Shown: positions 28,970-37,592 of the stretch, in pieces | How the letters are laid out: each line of letters begins with the position of its first letter | Numbering within the stretch: position 1 is the first letter of the stretch | Assembly: GCF_041080865.1 (NCBI RefSeq) | Contig: NZ_CP160906.1 | Coordinates: 1,550,001 to 1,614,000 of the forward strand | DNA: 64,000 bases | Direction: 5' to 3' | From: Psychromonas sp. MME1 | GTDB taxonomy: Bacteria > Pseudomonadota > Gammaproteobacteria > Enterobacterales > Psychromonadaceae | Program-made: the position numbers and the translations under genes | Notes under the pieces: generated by a model | Told to the model about the DNA's origin: nothing | Database searches by the model: none | The model's input: only the letters and a program-made list of their open reading frames with translations

Positions 28970-30640
28970 ATGGGCTATACATTACGATTACTCTCTCTCA
29001 ACCTCATTTTTACAATAATTGGCTTACATAATACGACTGCTTATGCAAACCCCAATTTTGATAAAGCTTATAAAGCAATTGAGGCAGGAAATTATAGACT
29101 AGCCCATGATTTATGGTTACACCTTGCAGTTAATGGCGATCCGGCTGCTCAGTATGCCATTGGTTGGTTGTATGAAAGTGGACAGGGTGTCGAGAAAAAT
29201 CTCCAGCAAGCGATACAATGGTACACAAAAGCGGCGGAACAAAATCATGTAGCCGCACAATATATACTCGCAACCATGTACGATAATGGACAAGGTGTCG
29301 ATGTCAATCCAAGTGAAGCGGTAAAATGGTATCTGAAGGCTGCACAACAAGGTGATGCAATTGCACAGTATCAAATGGGGGACCATTTTAAAAAAGGCAA
29401 TGGTGTTAAACAAAATGATGACGAAAGCTTTCTGTGGTTTAGTAAAGCCGCTGCGCAAGGACATCTCAATGCACAAATTAGCTTAGGCACAATTTATCAA
29501 AATGGCCGAGTTGTGCAACAGGACTACCAGCTGGCGATAGAATGGTATGATAAAGCAGCAACACAAGGTAATGCATTAGCGCAATACCTATTGGCACAAA
29601 TGCATGAGTATGGCCGAGGTGTCCCGCAAAATTATCAACAAGCTAAAACACTCTACCTAAAATCATCTGAAAATAATTATGCCCCGTCAGCCTATAAAAT
29701 TGCCGAATTTTATGAACAAGGTAAAGGTGAAGCCGTAGATTTGAAAAATGCGATAACCTGGTACACACGAGCAGCCGCTAAAGGGAGTGCTGCAGCACAA
29801 TTTAAACTTGGGCAAATATATCAAAACGCAACCATCAATAAGCAAAATATGAACACGGCACTGACTTGGTATAATAGCGCAGCTGCTCAAAATCATGCTC
29901 AATCGCTCTATCAACTAGGGGTGATTTATGAACATGGCATCCATGATCAAAGTGGCAAATTCATTTTACCTAAAAATAAAAATAAAGCCGCAGAATACTA
30001 TCTACATGCGTCGCAACTTAATTATCATTTAGCCAACGCACGCTTAGCCTACTTCTATGAAAAAGGTATTGTTTTTCCCTCGGATTTACATAAAGCCATC
30101 ACGCTATATCAAAAAACCACTGAACCATGGGCAATACAGCGCCTTAAAGATTTACAAAAAAGCCAACAATGCTTTAAAAATGCAACAACTTTTCTTTTTG
30201 ATATAGCCATTGCTTGTAGCCAGCGCGACACTATCAGAGAAAAAATCAAAGCCACAGGTATCCGCCCTATTAACGAGAATGATCAGGATTTCGTTGACCT
30301 TTACTTTACTGGCGCGACAATATCAGGGACAAGTCAGCTGGCGGTAACATATACTCAGCATGCGCAATTCGCACAGGCCAAATACACCTATATAGGTCGC
30401 GATAAACCACAACTTATTGCACAACTTAAAAATGAATTTACTGAGAAGTACGGTATTCCTGATTCATTCAGCACAGAGCAAGATAGTGATGATATCAATG
30501 GTATCGATTATAGCCACGGAAAAATTAGTTTTGTTTGGCTGTTACATGACAACATTGAACTGCTCATCAATCGCGAGTGGCCAGATACAACCACCTATGT
30601 AACATATAGCTATGTTGAACCAACATCCCCCACAGAATAA
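28970..30640 (+). CDS. Secreted Sel1-repeat protein with uncharacterised C-terminal domain
   Basis: I start at the ATG at 28970, giving 556 residues; the frame opens at 28895, but only the later start yields a clean signal peptide (YTLRLLSLNLIFTIIGLHNTTAYA) and it follows an AGGAAGAGG segment. About nine 36-residue Sel1/TPR-like repeats follow, with the pattern AAQYxLGxxYxxGxGV and WYxKAA. The last ~150 residues contain no repeats and two cysteines (QQCFK and IACSQ). They end in a region with HDNIELLINREWPD that I do not recognise. Sel1 proteins usually serve as binding scaffolds, so a periplasmic scaffold is inferred. It lies alone downstream of yfaE. Confidence 0.8.
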   Translation: MGYTLRLLSLNLIFTIIGLHNTTAYANPNFDKAYKAIEAGNYRLAHDLWLHLAVNGDPAAQYAIGWLYESGQGVEKNLQQAIQWYTKAAEQNHVAAQYILATMYDNGQGVDVNPSEAVKWYLKAAQQGDAIAQYQMGDHFKKGNGVKQNDDESFLWFSKAAAQGHLNAQISLGTIYQNGRVVQQDYQLAIEWYDKAATQGNALAQYLLAQMHEYGRGVPQNYQQAKTLYLKSSENNYAPSAYKIAEFYEQGKGEAVDLKNAITWYTRAAAKGSAAAQFKLGQIYQNATINKQNMNTALTWYNSAAAQNHAQSLYQLGVIYEHGIHDQSGKFILPKNKNKAAEYYLHASQLNYHLANARLAYFYEKGIVFPSDLHKAITLYQKTTEPWAIQRLKDLQKSQQCFKNATTFLFDIAIACSQRDTIREKIKATGIRPINENDQDFVDLYFTGATISGTSQLAVTYTQHAQFAQAKYTYIGRDKPQLIAQLKNEFTEKYGIPDSFSTEQDSDDINGIDYSHGKISFVWLLHDNIELLINREWPDTTTYVTYSYVEPTSPTE

Positions 30641-30770
30641 ATGAAATTAGTCGCCGATGACTATTATCATCGCGCTATTTCAATGTATAGACAAAGACAA
30701 AAAAATTGTTCTCTCTACTTTTATACCATAAAATCATTTACATAGAGTTCTGTTTTATACCTCACATCTC

Positions 30771-30808
30771 GGTACTTTTTGCTTGCTGATTTTATATCTT
30801 AAAGTACC
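30771..30808. repeat. Inverted repeat upstream of the antiporter gene
   Basis: GGTACTTT and AAAGTACC form an 8-bp perfect inverted repeat with a 22-base loop, ending 54 bases before the antiporter start. It could be an operator or a leader hairpin; no T run follows. Confidence 0.35.
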
Positions 30809-30862
30809 ATAGGTATATTGGATCAATCTCTCCTTACCATTAGCTAACAGAGAAGCGTTTAC

Positions 30863-32479
30863 ATGGATACAACACTACTATTTTTTATTGGTACAGCTTT
30901 TACTTTTGGTATGATTATTAACTTTATCGGCTTACCGCCAATGATTGGTTTTCTATTAGCTGGTTTTGCGCTTAATTTATGGGGGTTTGAATCTAGTGAA
31001 GGATTAATTGCCATTGCCAACTTAGGGGTAACCTTACTACTTTTCACGATCGGTCTGAAACTCGACCTCCGGACCCTATTTAAAGCAGAGGTTTGGGGGG
31101 GAGCAAGCATACATATAGCTGCGTGTATTATTTTTTATACCCTACTCTTATTTGCATTAAAACAAATCCAGTTTTCCTTTTTTTCTGAATTAAATATCTA
31201 TGGGCTATTACTTATCTCATTTGCGTTAAGTTTTTCCAGTACCGTTTTTGCAGTGAAAATATTAGAAGAAAAAAGCGAAACTAACTCGTTGTATGGACGC
31301 ATCGCCATTGGCATCTTGATTATGCAAGATATTTTTGCGGTGTTATTTTTATCTATATCTGTCGCCAAGATCCCTTCCATTTGGGCCTTAGCATTATGTG
31401 CATTGCCACTTATCCGGCCCCTTTTATTCAAATTATTAGATCGTGCGGGTCACGGGGAGTTATTAGTACTATATGGTTTTTTCCTGGCATTAGTTGTGGG
31501 CGCAGGTTTATTTGAATCTGTCGGAATGAAAGCCGATTTAGGGGCTTTAATTGCCGGGATGCTATTAGCGGCCCACCCAAGTGCGAAGAACATGGCCAAT
31601 GCATTATTTAATCTTAAGGAGCTCTTTTTAATTTGCTTCTTTTTAACGATAGGTCTAGGCGGTTTGCCTCATCTTGATCATGTAATGATTGCAGGCATCT
31701 TATCTTTATTGCTTTTAGTGAAAATAGCCCTTTATTTTCTCACCCTGACCAAATTTAAACTTCGTTCGCGCACCGCCCTATTTGCTTCATTTTCCTTAGC
31801 TAATTATAGTGAATTTGGATTAATCGTAGCGTCTCTAGCTACCTATAAAGGTTGGCTCAGTCAGGATTGGCTCATTATTACCGCGATTGCAGTTTCATTA
31901 AGTTTTATTATCGCATCCATACTCAATAAGTATGGTGATCAAATTTATAGCCGATATACACTTTCCTTGAAACGTTTTCAATCTACTCGCTTACATAAAG
32001 ACGATCGTCCAGTTCGTGTTGGCGATGCGCAAATTTTAGTGATGGGAATGGGGCGGATTGGAACCGGTGCTTACGATGCGTTAAAATTAACCTTTGGTGA
32101 ACGGGTAATGGGCATCGATTATAACCACCAAACTACGCTACAACATAGAAACTTAGGGCGTCGAGTCATTACGGGTGATGCCATTGACTCCGATTTTTGG
32201 AACAAACTCCAGCTTACTGACAATATAAAATTAATTTTATTAACTATGCCTAATCATAATGGTAACCATTTTGCCGCAGAACAACTGAAAAAAATCAACA
32301 GCGATAGTTTTAAAGTTGCTGCAATAGCTCATTTTAAAGAGGATCAGCAGGATCTCTATGACCTTGGTGTAAGCCCTGTTTACAATATGTATGAAGAAGC
32401 TGGATCAGGTTTTGCTCGGCATGTTTGTTCTGAACTGAAACTGATTTTGAATAAAAGTCACTATAAACATGAATTATGA
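30863..32479 (+). CDS. CPA2-family cation/proton antiporter with RCK domain (Kef-like)
   Basis: 538 residues. The first ~370 contain about 12 membrane helices of the Na+/H+ exchanger fold, with GVTLLLFTIGLKLDL, SFSSTVFAVKIL and MKADLGALIAGMLLA. The last ~150 form a TrkA-N/RCK nucleotide-binding domain with the Rossmann loop VMGMGRIGTGAYDAL. It resembles the KefB/KefC/YbaL group of glutathione- or nucleotide-gated K+ efflux systems. I cannot tell which ion it moves. No ancillary KefF/KefG gene is adjacent. Confidence 0.85.
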   Translation: MDTTLLFFIGTAFTFGMIINFIGLPPMIGFLLAGFALNLWGFESSEGLIAIANLGVTLLLFTIGLKLDLRTLFKAEVWGGASIHIAACIIFYTLLLFALKQIQFSFFSELNIYGLLLISFALSFSSTVFAVKILEEKSETNSLYGRIAIGILIMQDIFAVLFLSISVAKIPSIWALALCALPLIRPLLFKLLDRAGHGELLVLYGFFLALVVGAGLFESVGMKADLGALIAGMLLAAHPSAKNMANALFNLKELFLICFFLTIGLGGLPHLDHVMIAGILSLLLLVKIALYFLTLTKFKLRSRTALFASFSLANYSEFGLIVASLATYKGWLSQDWLIITAIAVSLSFIIASILNKYGDQIYSRYTLSLKRFQSTRLHKDDRPVRVGDAQILVMGMGRIGTGAYDALKLTFGERVMGIDYNHQTTLQHRNLGRRVITGDAIDSDFWNKLQLTDNIKLILLTMPNHNGNHFAAEQLKKINSDSFKVAAIAHFKEDQQDLYDLGVSPVYNMYEEAGSGFARHVCSELKLILNKSHYKHEL

Positions 32480-32681
32480 AATGAAATAAAAGCGTTTAGC
32501 GATGATTTATAGTGAAAATACTCTGATTTAGTGTGACTTTTATTGATTATTCTGCAAAAATGTTCTACTCATATTTATCAATTTAAATCGTTCTCTTTTT
32601 GCTCAACTTGTGCAAATGGAAAAATATTGTTAATACAAAACGAATCATTTTGAATATTCGTTTTCAATAAAAGGTAACGTT

Positions 32682-34352
32682 ATGTGTTCTATTTTTGGTG
32701 TGCTCGACATTAAAAGCGATCCCTTCGCCTTGCGCCAACAAGCAATTGAAATGTCTAAACTGCTTCGTCACCGTGGCCCAGATTGGTCTGGAGTCTATTC
32801 TTCTGAGAAAGCAATTCTTGTTCATGAGCGTCTTTCTATCGTAGATGTTAATACAGGTGCACAGCCTTTATACAATCAAAATAATACACATATCCTAGCG
32901 GTAAATGGCGAAATATATAACCATAAAGATTTAGAAAAAGAGTTAACTTGTGGTTATCAATTTAAAACAAAATCTGATTGTGAAATTATTCTTGGTTTAT
33001 ACGAAGAAAAAGGTAATGCATTTTTAGACGACCTAAATGGTATTTTCGCCTTCTGCTTATATGATGCAGAAAAAGATAGATACTTAATCGGTCGTGACCA
33101 CATGGGTATCATTCCTCTATATATGGGCTGGGATGAGCATGGTAACTTCTATGTTGCTTCAGAAATGAAAGCATTAACGCCTATTTGTACCAAAGTACAA
33201 GAATTCCCTCCAGGTCATTTTCTAGATAGCGAAATTGGTGAATTAACAAAATATTATACTCGTGATTGGATGACTTACGAAGGGGTTAAAGATAATGGCG
33301 GCAGCCCAGAAGAGATCGGTGCAGCGTTAGAAGCGTCAGTAAAACGCCAGTTAATGTGTGATGTACCTTATGGTGTATTGCTATCAGGTGGTTTAGACTC
33401 TTCAGTTATCTCCGCGGTTACGCAAAAATTTGCTAAGCAACGTGTTGAAGATGATGATCAAACTGGTGCATGGTGGCCTCAACTTCACTCATTTTCAGTG
33501 GGTCTAGAGGGTTCACCAGACCTTGCAGCGGCACAAAAAGTAGCTGATTCTCTCGGGACTGTACATCACCCCATTATTTTTACCGTACAAAATGGTATAG
33601 ATGCATTACGCGAAGTTATTTACCACATTGAAACCTATGATGTAACCACTATCCGCGCTTCAACACCGATGTATTTAATGGCACGTAAAATTAAAGCAAT
33701 GGGCATCAAAATGGTTCTTTCAGGTGAAGGTGCTGATGAAATATTTGCAGGCTACCTATACTTCCATAAAGCACCAAATGCAAAAGAGCTTCACGAAGAG
33801 TTAAACCGTAAACTAAACAAACTACACATGTTTGACTGTCTACGCGCAAACAAATCAATGGCAGCTTGGGGAATTGAAGCACGCGTACCTTTCCTAGATA
33901 AAGAGTTCATGGATGTGGCAATGCGTACTAATCCTGAACTAAAAATGATCAAAGATGGGCGTATTGAGAAAAATATCCTTCGTCAAGCATTTGATGGTAA
34001 ATTACTCGATGAAGTATTATGGCGTCAAAAAGAACAATTCTCTGATGGCGTTGGTTACAACTGGATTGATTCGTTAAAAGAACATATCGAAACACAGGTA
34101 TCGGATCAACAATTAGCGAATGCTAAATTTAAGTTCCCAATCAATACACCAGATACCAAAGAAGCGTACTTCTACCGTAGCATTTTTGCAGAACACTTCC
34201 CACTTGATAGTGCTGCTGAATGTGTACCTCATGGTAAATCTGTCGCCTGTTCAACGGTTGAAGCTTTGGCTTGGGATGAAAGTTTCCTAAAAAATGCGGA
34301 TCCATCAGGTCGTGCTGCGGGTATCCATAATGATGCTTACCAACAAAAATAG
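32682..34352 (+). CDS. asnB: Asparagine synthetase B (glutamine-hydrolysing)
   Basis: 556 residues. The N-terminal nucleophile Cys2 (MCSIFGVLD) marks the glutaminase domain, with LRHRGPDWSG and AVNGEIYNH. The synthetase domain has the PP-loop SGGLDSS and then VLSGEGADEIFAGY. It makes asparagine from aspartate, glutamine and ATP. A single gene with its own terminator. Confidence 0.97.
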   Translation: MCSIFGVLDIKSDPFALRQQAIEMSKLLRHRGPDWSGVYSSEKAILVHERLSIVDVNTGAQPLYNQNNTHILAVNGEIYNHKDLEKELTCGYQFKTKSDCEIILGLYEEKGNAFLDDLNGIFAFCLYDAEKDRYLIGRDHMGIIPLYMGWDEHGNFYVASEMKALTPICTKVQEFPPGHFLDSEIGELTKYYTRDWMTYEGVKDNGGSPEEIGAALEASVKRQLMCDVPYGVLLSGGLDSSVISAVTQKFAKQRVEDDDQTGAWWPQLHSFSVGLEGSPDLAAAQKVADSLGTVHHPIIFTVQNGIDALREVIYHIETYDVTTIRASTPMYLMARKIKAMGIKMVLSGEGADEIFAGYLYFHKAPNAKELHEELNRKLNKLHMFDCLRANKSMAAWGIEARVPFLDKEFMDVAMRTNPELKMIKDGRIEKNILRQAFDGKLLDEVLWRQKEQFSDGVGYNWIDSLKEHIETQVSDQQLANAKFKFPINTPDTKEAYFYRSIFAEHFPLDSAAECVPHGKSVACSTVEALAWDESFLKNADPSGRAAGIHNDAYQQK

Positions 34353-34378
34353 TAATACTATTTATTAAAGAATAAAAT

Positions 34379-34405
34379 AAGCGTTCACGTTGAACGCTTT
34401 TTTTT
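34379..34405 (+). terminator. Rho-independent terminator of asnB
   Basis: A 9-bp perfect stem AAGCGTTCA / TGAACGCTT with a CGT loop and eight consecutive T. It ends 9 bases before the next start codon. Confidence 0.92.
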
Positions 34406-34414
34406 GAGAAGAAA

Positions 34415-34891
34415 ATGAATGATTTACACGGACAGCCTTGCCCATGTAAAAGTGGTAAAAGCTATCAAACCTGTTGTTTGCCTTTGCATAATAATCAACA
34501 ACAAGCCAACTCTTGTGAAGCACTTATGCGCTCGCGTTATAGTGCCTTTGTGTTGCAATTAGGCCAGTACCTTTTTACTACCTACCACGCTGATTATCGA
34601 GGGAGTCTGACACCTAAGCAACTGGCAGAAAAAACGGTAGAATGGAAAAATTTACAAATTATAGCAACCGAAACATTAACTAACCGAGGTTTTGTCGAGT
34701 TTAAAGCTTGGTTTATCGATAATGGGCTATTATCTTGCCACCATGAACGCTCTAATTTTGTTAAAGATCATGAACAATGGCTTTATTGTGATGGAGAGAT
34801 TTATCCTGAGCAAAAATCAGGTAAGATAGCACGCAATGAGCCCTGCCCATGTGCTAGTGGCAAAAAATTTAAAAAATGTTGCGCTAATTAA
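34415..34891 (+). CDS. ychJ: YchJ-family SEC-C motif protein
   Basis: 158 residues with a zinc-binding SEC-C motif at each end (PCPCKSGKSYQTCC and PCPCASGKKFKKCC). The YchJ middle domain contains CEALMRSRYSAFV. Biochemical role unknown. It precedes purU by 11 bases, as the two genes neighbour each other in E. coli. Because the asnB terminator ends so close upstream, its promoter must overlap that hairpin, or it relies on read-through. Confidence 0.92.
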   Translation: MNDLHGQPCPCKSGKSYQTCCLPLHNNQQQANSCEALMRSRYSAFVLQLGQYLFTTYHADYRGSLTPKQLAEKTVEWKNLQIIATETLTNRGFVEFKAWFIDNGLLSCHHERSNFVKDHEQWLYCDGEIYPEQKSGKIARNEPCPCASGKKFKKCCAN

Positions 34892-34902
34892 TAGAGATAA
34901 AA

Positions 34903-35739
34903 ATGGAAAAGAAAGTTTTATTAACCGATTGCCCCGATAGCAAAGGTCTGATTGCGCAGATTACCAATATCTGTCAAAAACATCAGCTGAATATTATTAA
35001 AAATAATGAGTTTGTAGACCATCAACATGGCCGCTTCTTTATGCGTACTGAGCTTGAAGGATACTTTAACGATCAGACATTACTTGCTGACCTTGACTTT
35101 AATTTACCTGCTGGCTCTTACCGCTCATTGGTATCACAAAAACGTAAGCGTATTGTTATTTTAGTAACAAAAGAAGCACACTGCGTGGGTGATATTTTAA
35201 TGAAAAGCACTTACGGCGGCATTGATGTTGAAGTTGCTGCGGTGATCGGGAATTATGACAAACTGGAAGAATTAGTAAGCAAATTTGATATTCCTTACCA
35301 CACCATAAGCCATGAAGGTTTATCACGTGAAGAGCATGAACAAAAAGTATTAGATGCGATAGCGCCTTATACTCCTGATTATGTGATTTTAGCTAAATAT
35401 ATGCGCATTTTAACGCCTAAATTTGTTGAACAATATAGTAATAAATTGATTAATATACACCACTCATTTTTACCTGCATTTATCGGTGCGAAACCCTATC
35501 AACAAGCATTCGACCGTGGCGTAAAAATTATTGGTGCAACGGCCCATTTTGTTAATAATGACTTAGATGAAGGGCCAATCATCACCCAAGATGTCGCCCA
35601 TATTGATCATGCTTACAGCGCAGAAGACCTCGCTAAAACAGGGCGAGATGTTGAACGCTCAGTATTAAGTAAAGCCCTACAACAAGTATTAAATGATAAA
35701 GTGTTCGTCTACGCAAACCGTACGGTTGTTTTTGAATAG
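34903..35739 (+). CDS. purU: Formyltetrahydrofolate deformylase
   Basis: 278 residues. It hydrolyses 10-formyl-THF to formate and THF, balancing the one-carbon pool. An N-terminal ACT domain (VLLTDCPDSKGLIAQITNIC) is followed by a formyltransferase-fold catalytic domain. That domain has YMRILTPKFV, NIHHSFLPAFIGAKPY and GATAHFVNNDLDEGPII, which carry the catalytic Asn, His and Asp. Confidence 0.96.
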   Translation: MEKKVLLTDCPDSKGLIAQITNICQKHQLNIIKNNEFVDHQHGRFFMRTELEGYFNDQTLLADLDFNLPAGSYRSLVSQKRKRIVILVTKEAHCVGDILMKSTYGGIDVEVAAVIGNYDKLEELVSKFDIPYHTISHEGLSREEHEQKVLDAIAPYTPDYVILAKYMRILTPKFVEQYSNKLINIHHSFLPAFIGAKPYQQAFDRGVKIIGATAHFVNNDLDEGPIITQDVAHIDHAYSAEDLAKTGRDVERSVLSKALQQVLNDKVFVYANRTVVFE

Positions 35740-35750
35740 TATGGCAATAA

Positions 35751-35790
35751 AAGCATTAATAGGTTTTACAATTAACGTCTATTAATGCTT
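35751..35790 (-). terminator. Terminator at the yedI/purU convergence
   Basis: A 12-bp perfect inverted repeat AAGCATTAATAG / CTATTAATGCTT with a 16-base loop. On the minus strand it is followed by TTATT. It overlaps the last codons of yedI. Confidence 0.6.
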
Positions 35791-36645
35791 ACCCCGAATC
35801 TTAGCAATACCCTTCTCGACCATTAACGTTATTAGTCCAACCATAAGCCCTACCAATAATTCAGCTAACATCGTCGGCATAAATAATAAATAATCAGCAA
35901 TAGCATGCACATTGTGCACAAATATGCCTCCGGCAACGAGTAACATAGCTAACGTACCGACAATAGTTAATAGGCGAATAACTTTCGGTAATGCCGCAAC
36001 AAGTAACTCACCGATAAATTTTAAAAGGTTATTTTTCTGCTCTGCTAACGCTATTAATTTAAAGCCGACATCATCCATGCGAACCAAAAGTGCCACAAAG
36101 CCATAAACACCCACTGTCGCCAACAGAGCCACAAATGAAACAACAATAATTTGTAATATTAAAGGCTCTTGCATGACTGTACCGAGGGCTAAAACGATAA
36201 TTTCAATGGAGAGAATAAAGTCAGTCAGTATCGCTGATTTTATTTTTTTTGCTTCATAATTCAAAAAATCTTGGTCATCTTCGAGTATGGTGTTGATCGG
36301 CCGACTCTCTTTTTTTTGAAGATACTCAAATATTTTCTCTGCACCTTCAAAGGCAAGATATATCCCTCCTACCATTAAAATAGGGATAATCAGCCAATTA
36401 GCAAAGGCACTCAATAGAAAAGCAACGGGTAAAATGATCAATTTATTACGTAAAGAGCCCTTCGCTATTGCCCATAACACAGGCAACTCTCTGCTTGAAG
36501 AAAATCCAGATGCTTTTTCAGCCCCCACAGCCAAGTCATCACCCAATACACCCGCGGTTTTTTTAGTCGCGACTTTACTCATCATTGCCGCATCATCTAA
36601 CAAAGCAGCAATATCATCAAACACAGCAAAAAAACCCGTTGCCAT
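35782..36645 (-). CDS. yedI: DUF808 (YedI) inner-membrane protein
   Basis: 287 residues. It begins with the family hallmark FFAVFDDIAALLDDAAMMSKVA, then KKTAGVLGDDLAVGAEKASGF. About five to six hydrophobic helices follow. Function unknown. Transcribed alone, between purU (convergent) and the VC2046-type gene 49 bases upstream. Confidence 0.88.
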   Translation of the reverse strand: MATGFFAVFDDIAALLDDAAMMSKVATKKTAGVLGDDLAVGAEKASGFSSSRELPVLWAIAKGSLRNKLIILPVAFLLSAFANWLIIPILMVGGIYLAFEGAEKIFEYLQKKESRPINTILEDDQDFLNYEAKKIKSAILTDFILSIEIIVLALGTVMQEPLILQIIVVSFVALLATVGVYGFVALLVRMDDVGFKLIALAEQKNNLLKFIGELLVAALPKVIRLLTIVGTLAMLLVAGGIFVHNVHAIADYLLFMPTMLAELLVGLMVGLITLMVEKGIAKIRGKH

Positions 36646-36694
36646 TATTCTTCCTCAAAAATATGAAATAGCGCGTAGACCATTCCATTAACCA

Positions 36695-37231
36695 TTACAT
36701 ATAGTTCACTTTAATTGGTTTATTATCTAAATCCAATTCTTGATAGCGATTCATGAGCTCATTTGTGACACCGGTTGAGGTGAATTGAATAGACGAATTG
36801 CCTAATGAGGCAGAAAGGCGCTGCTGTGCAACTAAGGATATATTATCAACAATGTCATCACTAAATTCACCTTGCTCAGGGCGAGCTAGCAGTGCTTCAT
36901 TATGCAATAATTGCTTTAAACGAATTGTACGAAAATGGTTATTATGTAAATCAGCATTCATATTACATGCTTGCTCAAGGGTAACACCTCCGTTAACAAG
37001 GGGTTGAGCAGGAGGAAGTTGAAACTGTTGGCGTAACGATGCGGTTGTCTCTAAAGCCACTTCTTTTTTTGCCGCTAAATCAAATTGTGCAAAATCTCTT
37101 GCGTCATCGGATAAAAAACTGAGTAACAAATTAAATTTGTCACGCGTGCCATTGTGTACAGCAGCATTTAATTGCTGCCCTAATTGCCACTCATTTATCA
37201 ATAAATTGTTATCTAGCTGTTTACTATTCAT
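36695..37231 (-). CDS. VC2046/SO_2500-type conserved gammaproteobacterial protein
   Basis: 178 residues, soluble, without a signal peptide or cysteine cluster. It contains INEWQLGQQLNAAVHNG, FNLLLSFLSDDARDFAQF and a conserved-looking C-terminus. I associate it from memory with a small family found in Vibrio, Shewanella and relatives; function unknown. It is divergent from tRNA-Tyr and may be read into yedI, which follows 49 bases later. Confidence 0.6.
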   Translation of the reverse strand: MNSKQLDNNLLINEWQLGQQLNAAVHNGTRDKFNLLLSFLSDDARDFAQFDLAAKKEVALETTASLRQQFQLPPAQPLVNGGVTLEQACNMNADLHNNHFRTIRLKQLLHNEALLARPEQGEFSDDIVDNISLVAQQRLSASLGNSSIQFTSTGVTNELMNRYQELDLDNKPIKVNYM

Positions 37232-37312
37232 ACATTTTCATTGTTTTATCTCCGATATAAAGTGTTATCGGCAACAAACTGATTTTATTTAATGTTTTTT
37301 TATTTTTTTAAC

Positions 37313-37340
37313 TTCACATGCCTCTATTATCTGCTATTAT
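37313..37340 (+). promoter_or_regulatory. Promoter of tRNA-Tyr
   Basis: TTCACA (37313-37318), a 16-base spacer and TATTAT (37335-37340) are followed by the GC-rich discriminator TGCCCGCG. This is the hallmark of stringently controlled stable-RNA promoters. The expected start point is about 10 bases before the mature tRNA. Confidence 0.75.
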
Positions 37341-37354
37341 TGCCCGCGAAATAA

Positions 37355-37439
<85 letters not shown>

Positions 37440-37592
37440 TTTCACTCCCCTGAAAGTCTTTCCCTTCATAGAATATTTGTTTTACTATACAAAGTACGTA
37501 AAATAATCGTTTTGCACTACATCCTAGCTTATTATTATCTACAATTAAGTACATTACGCTCATTCTCAAATAAAAGTGAAGATCAATAAACA

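Noticed and set aside
29117-29914. Antisense frames inside the Sel1-repeat gene
   Set aside because: Shadow frames created by the repeat structure of the sense gene.
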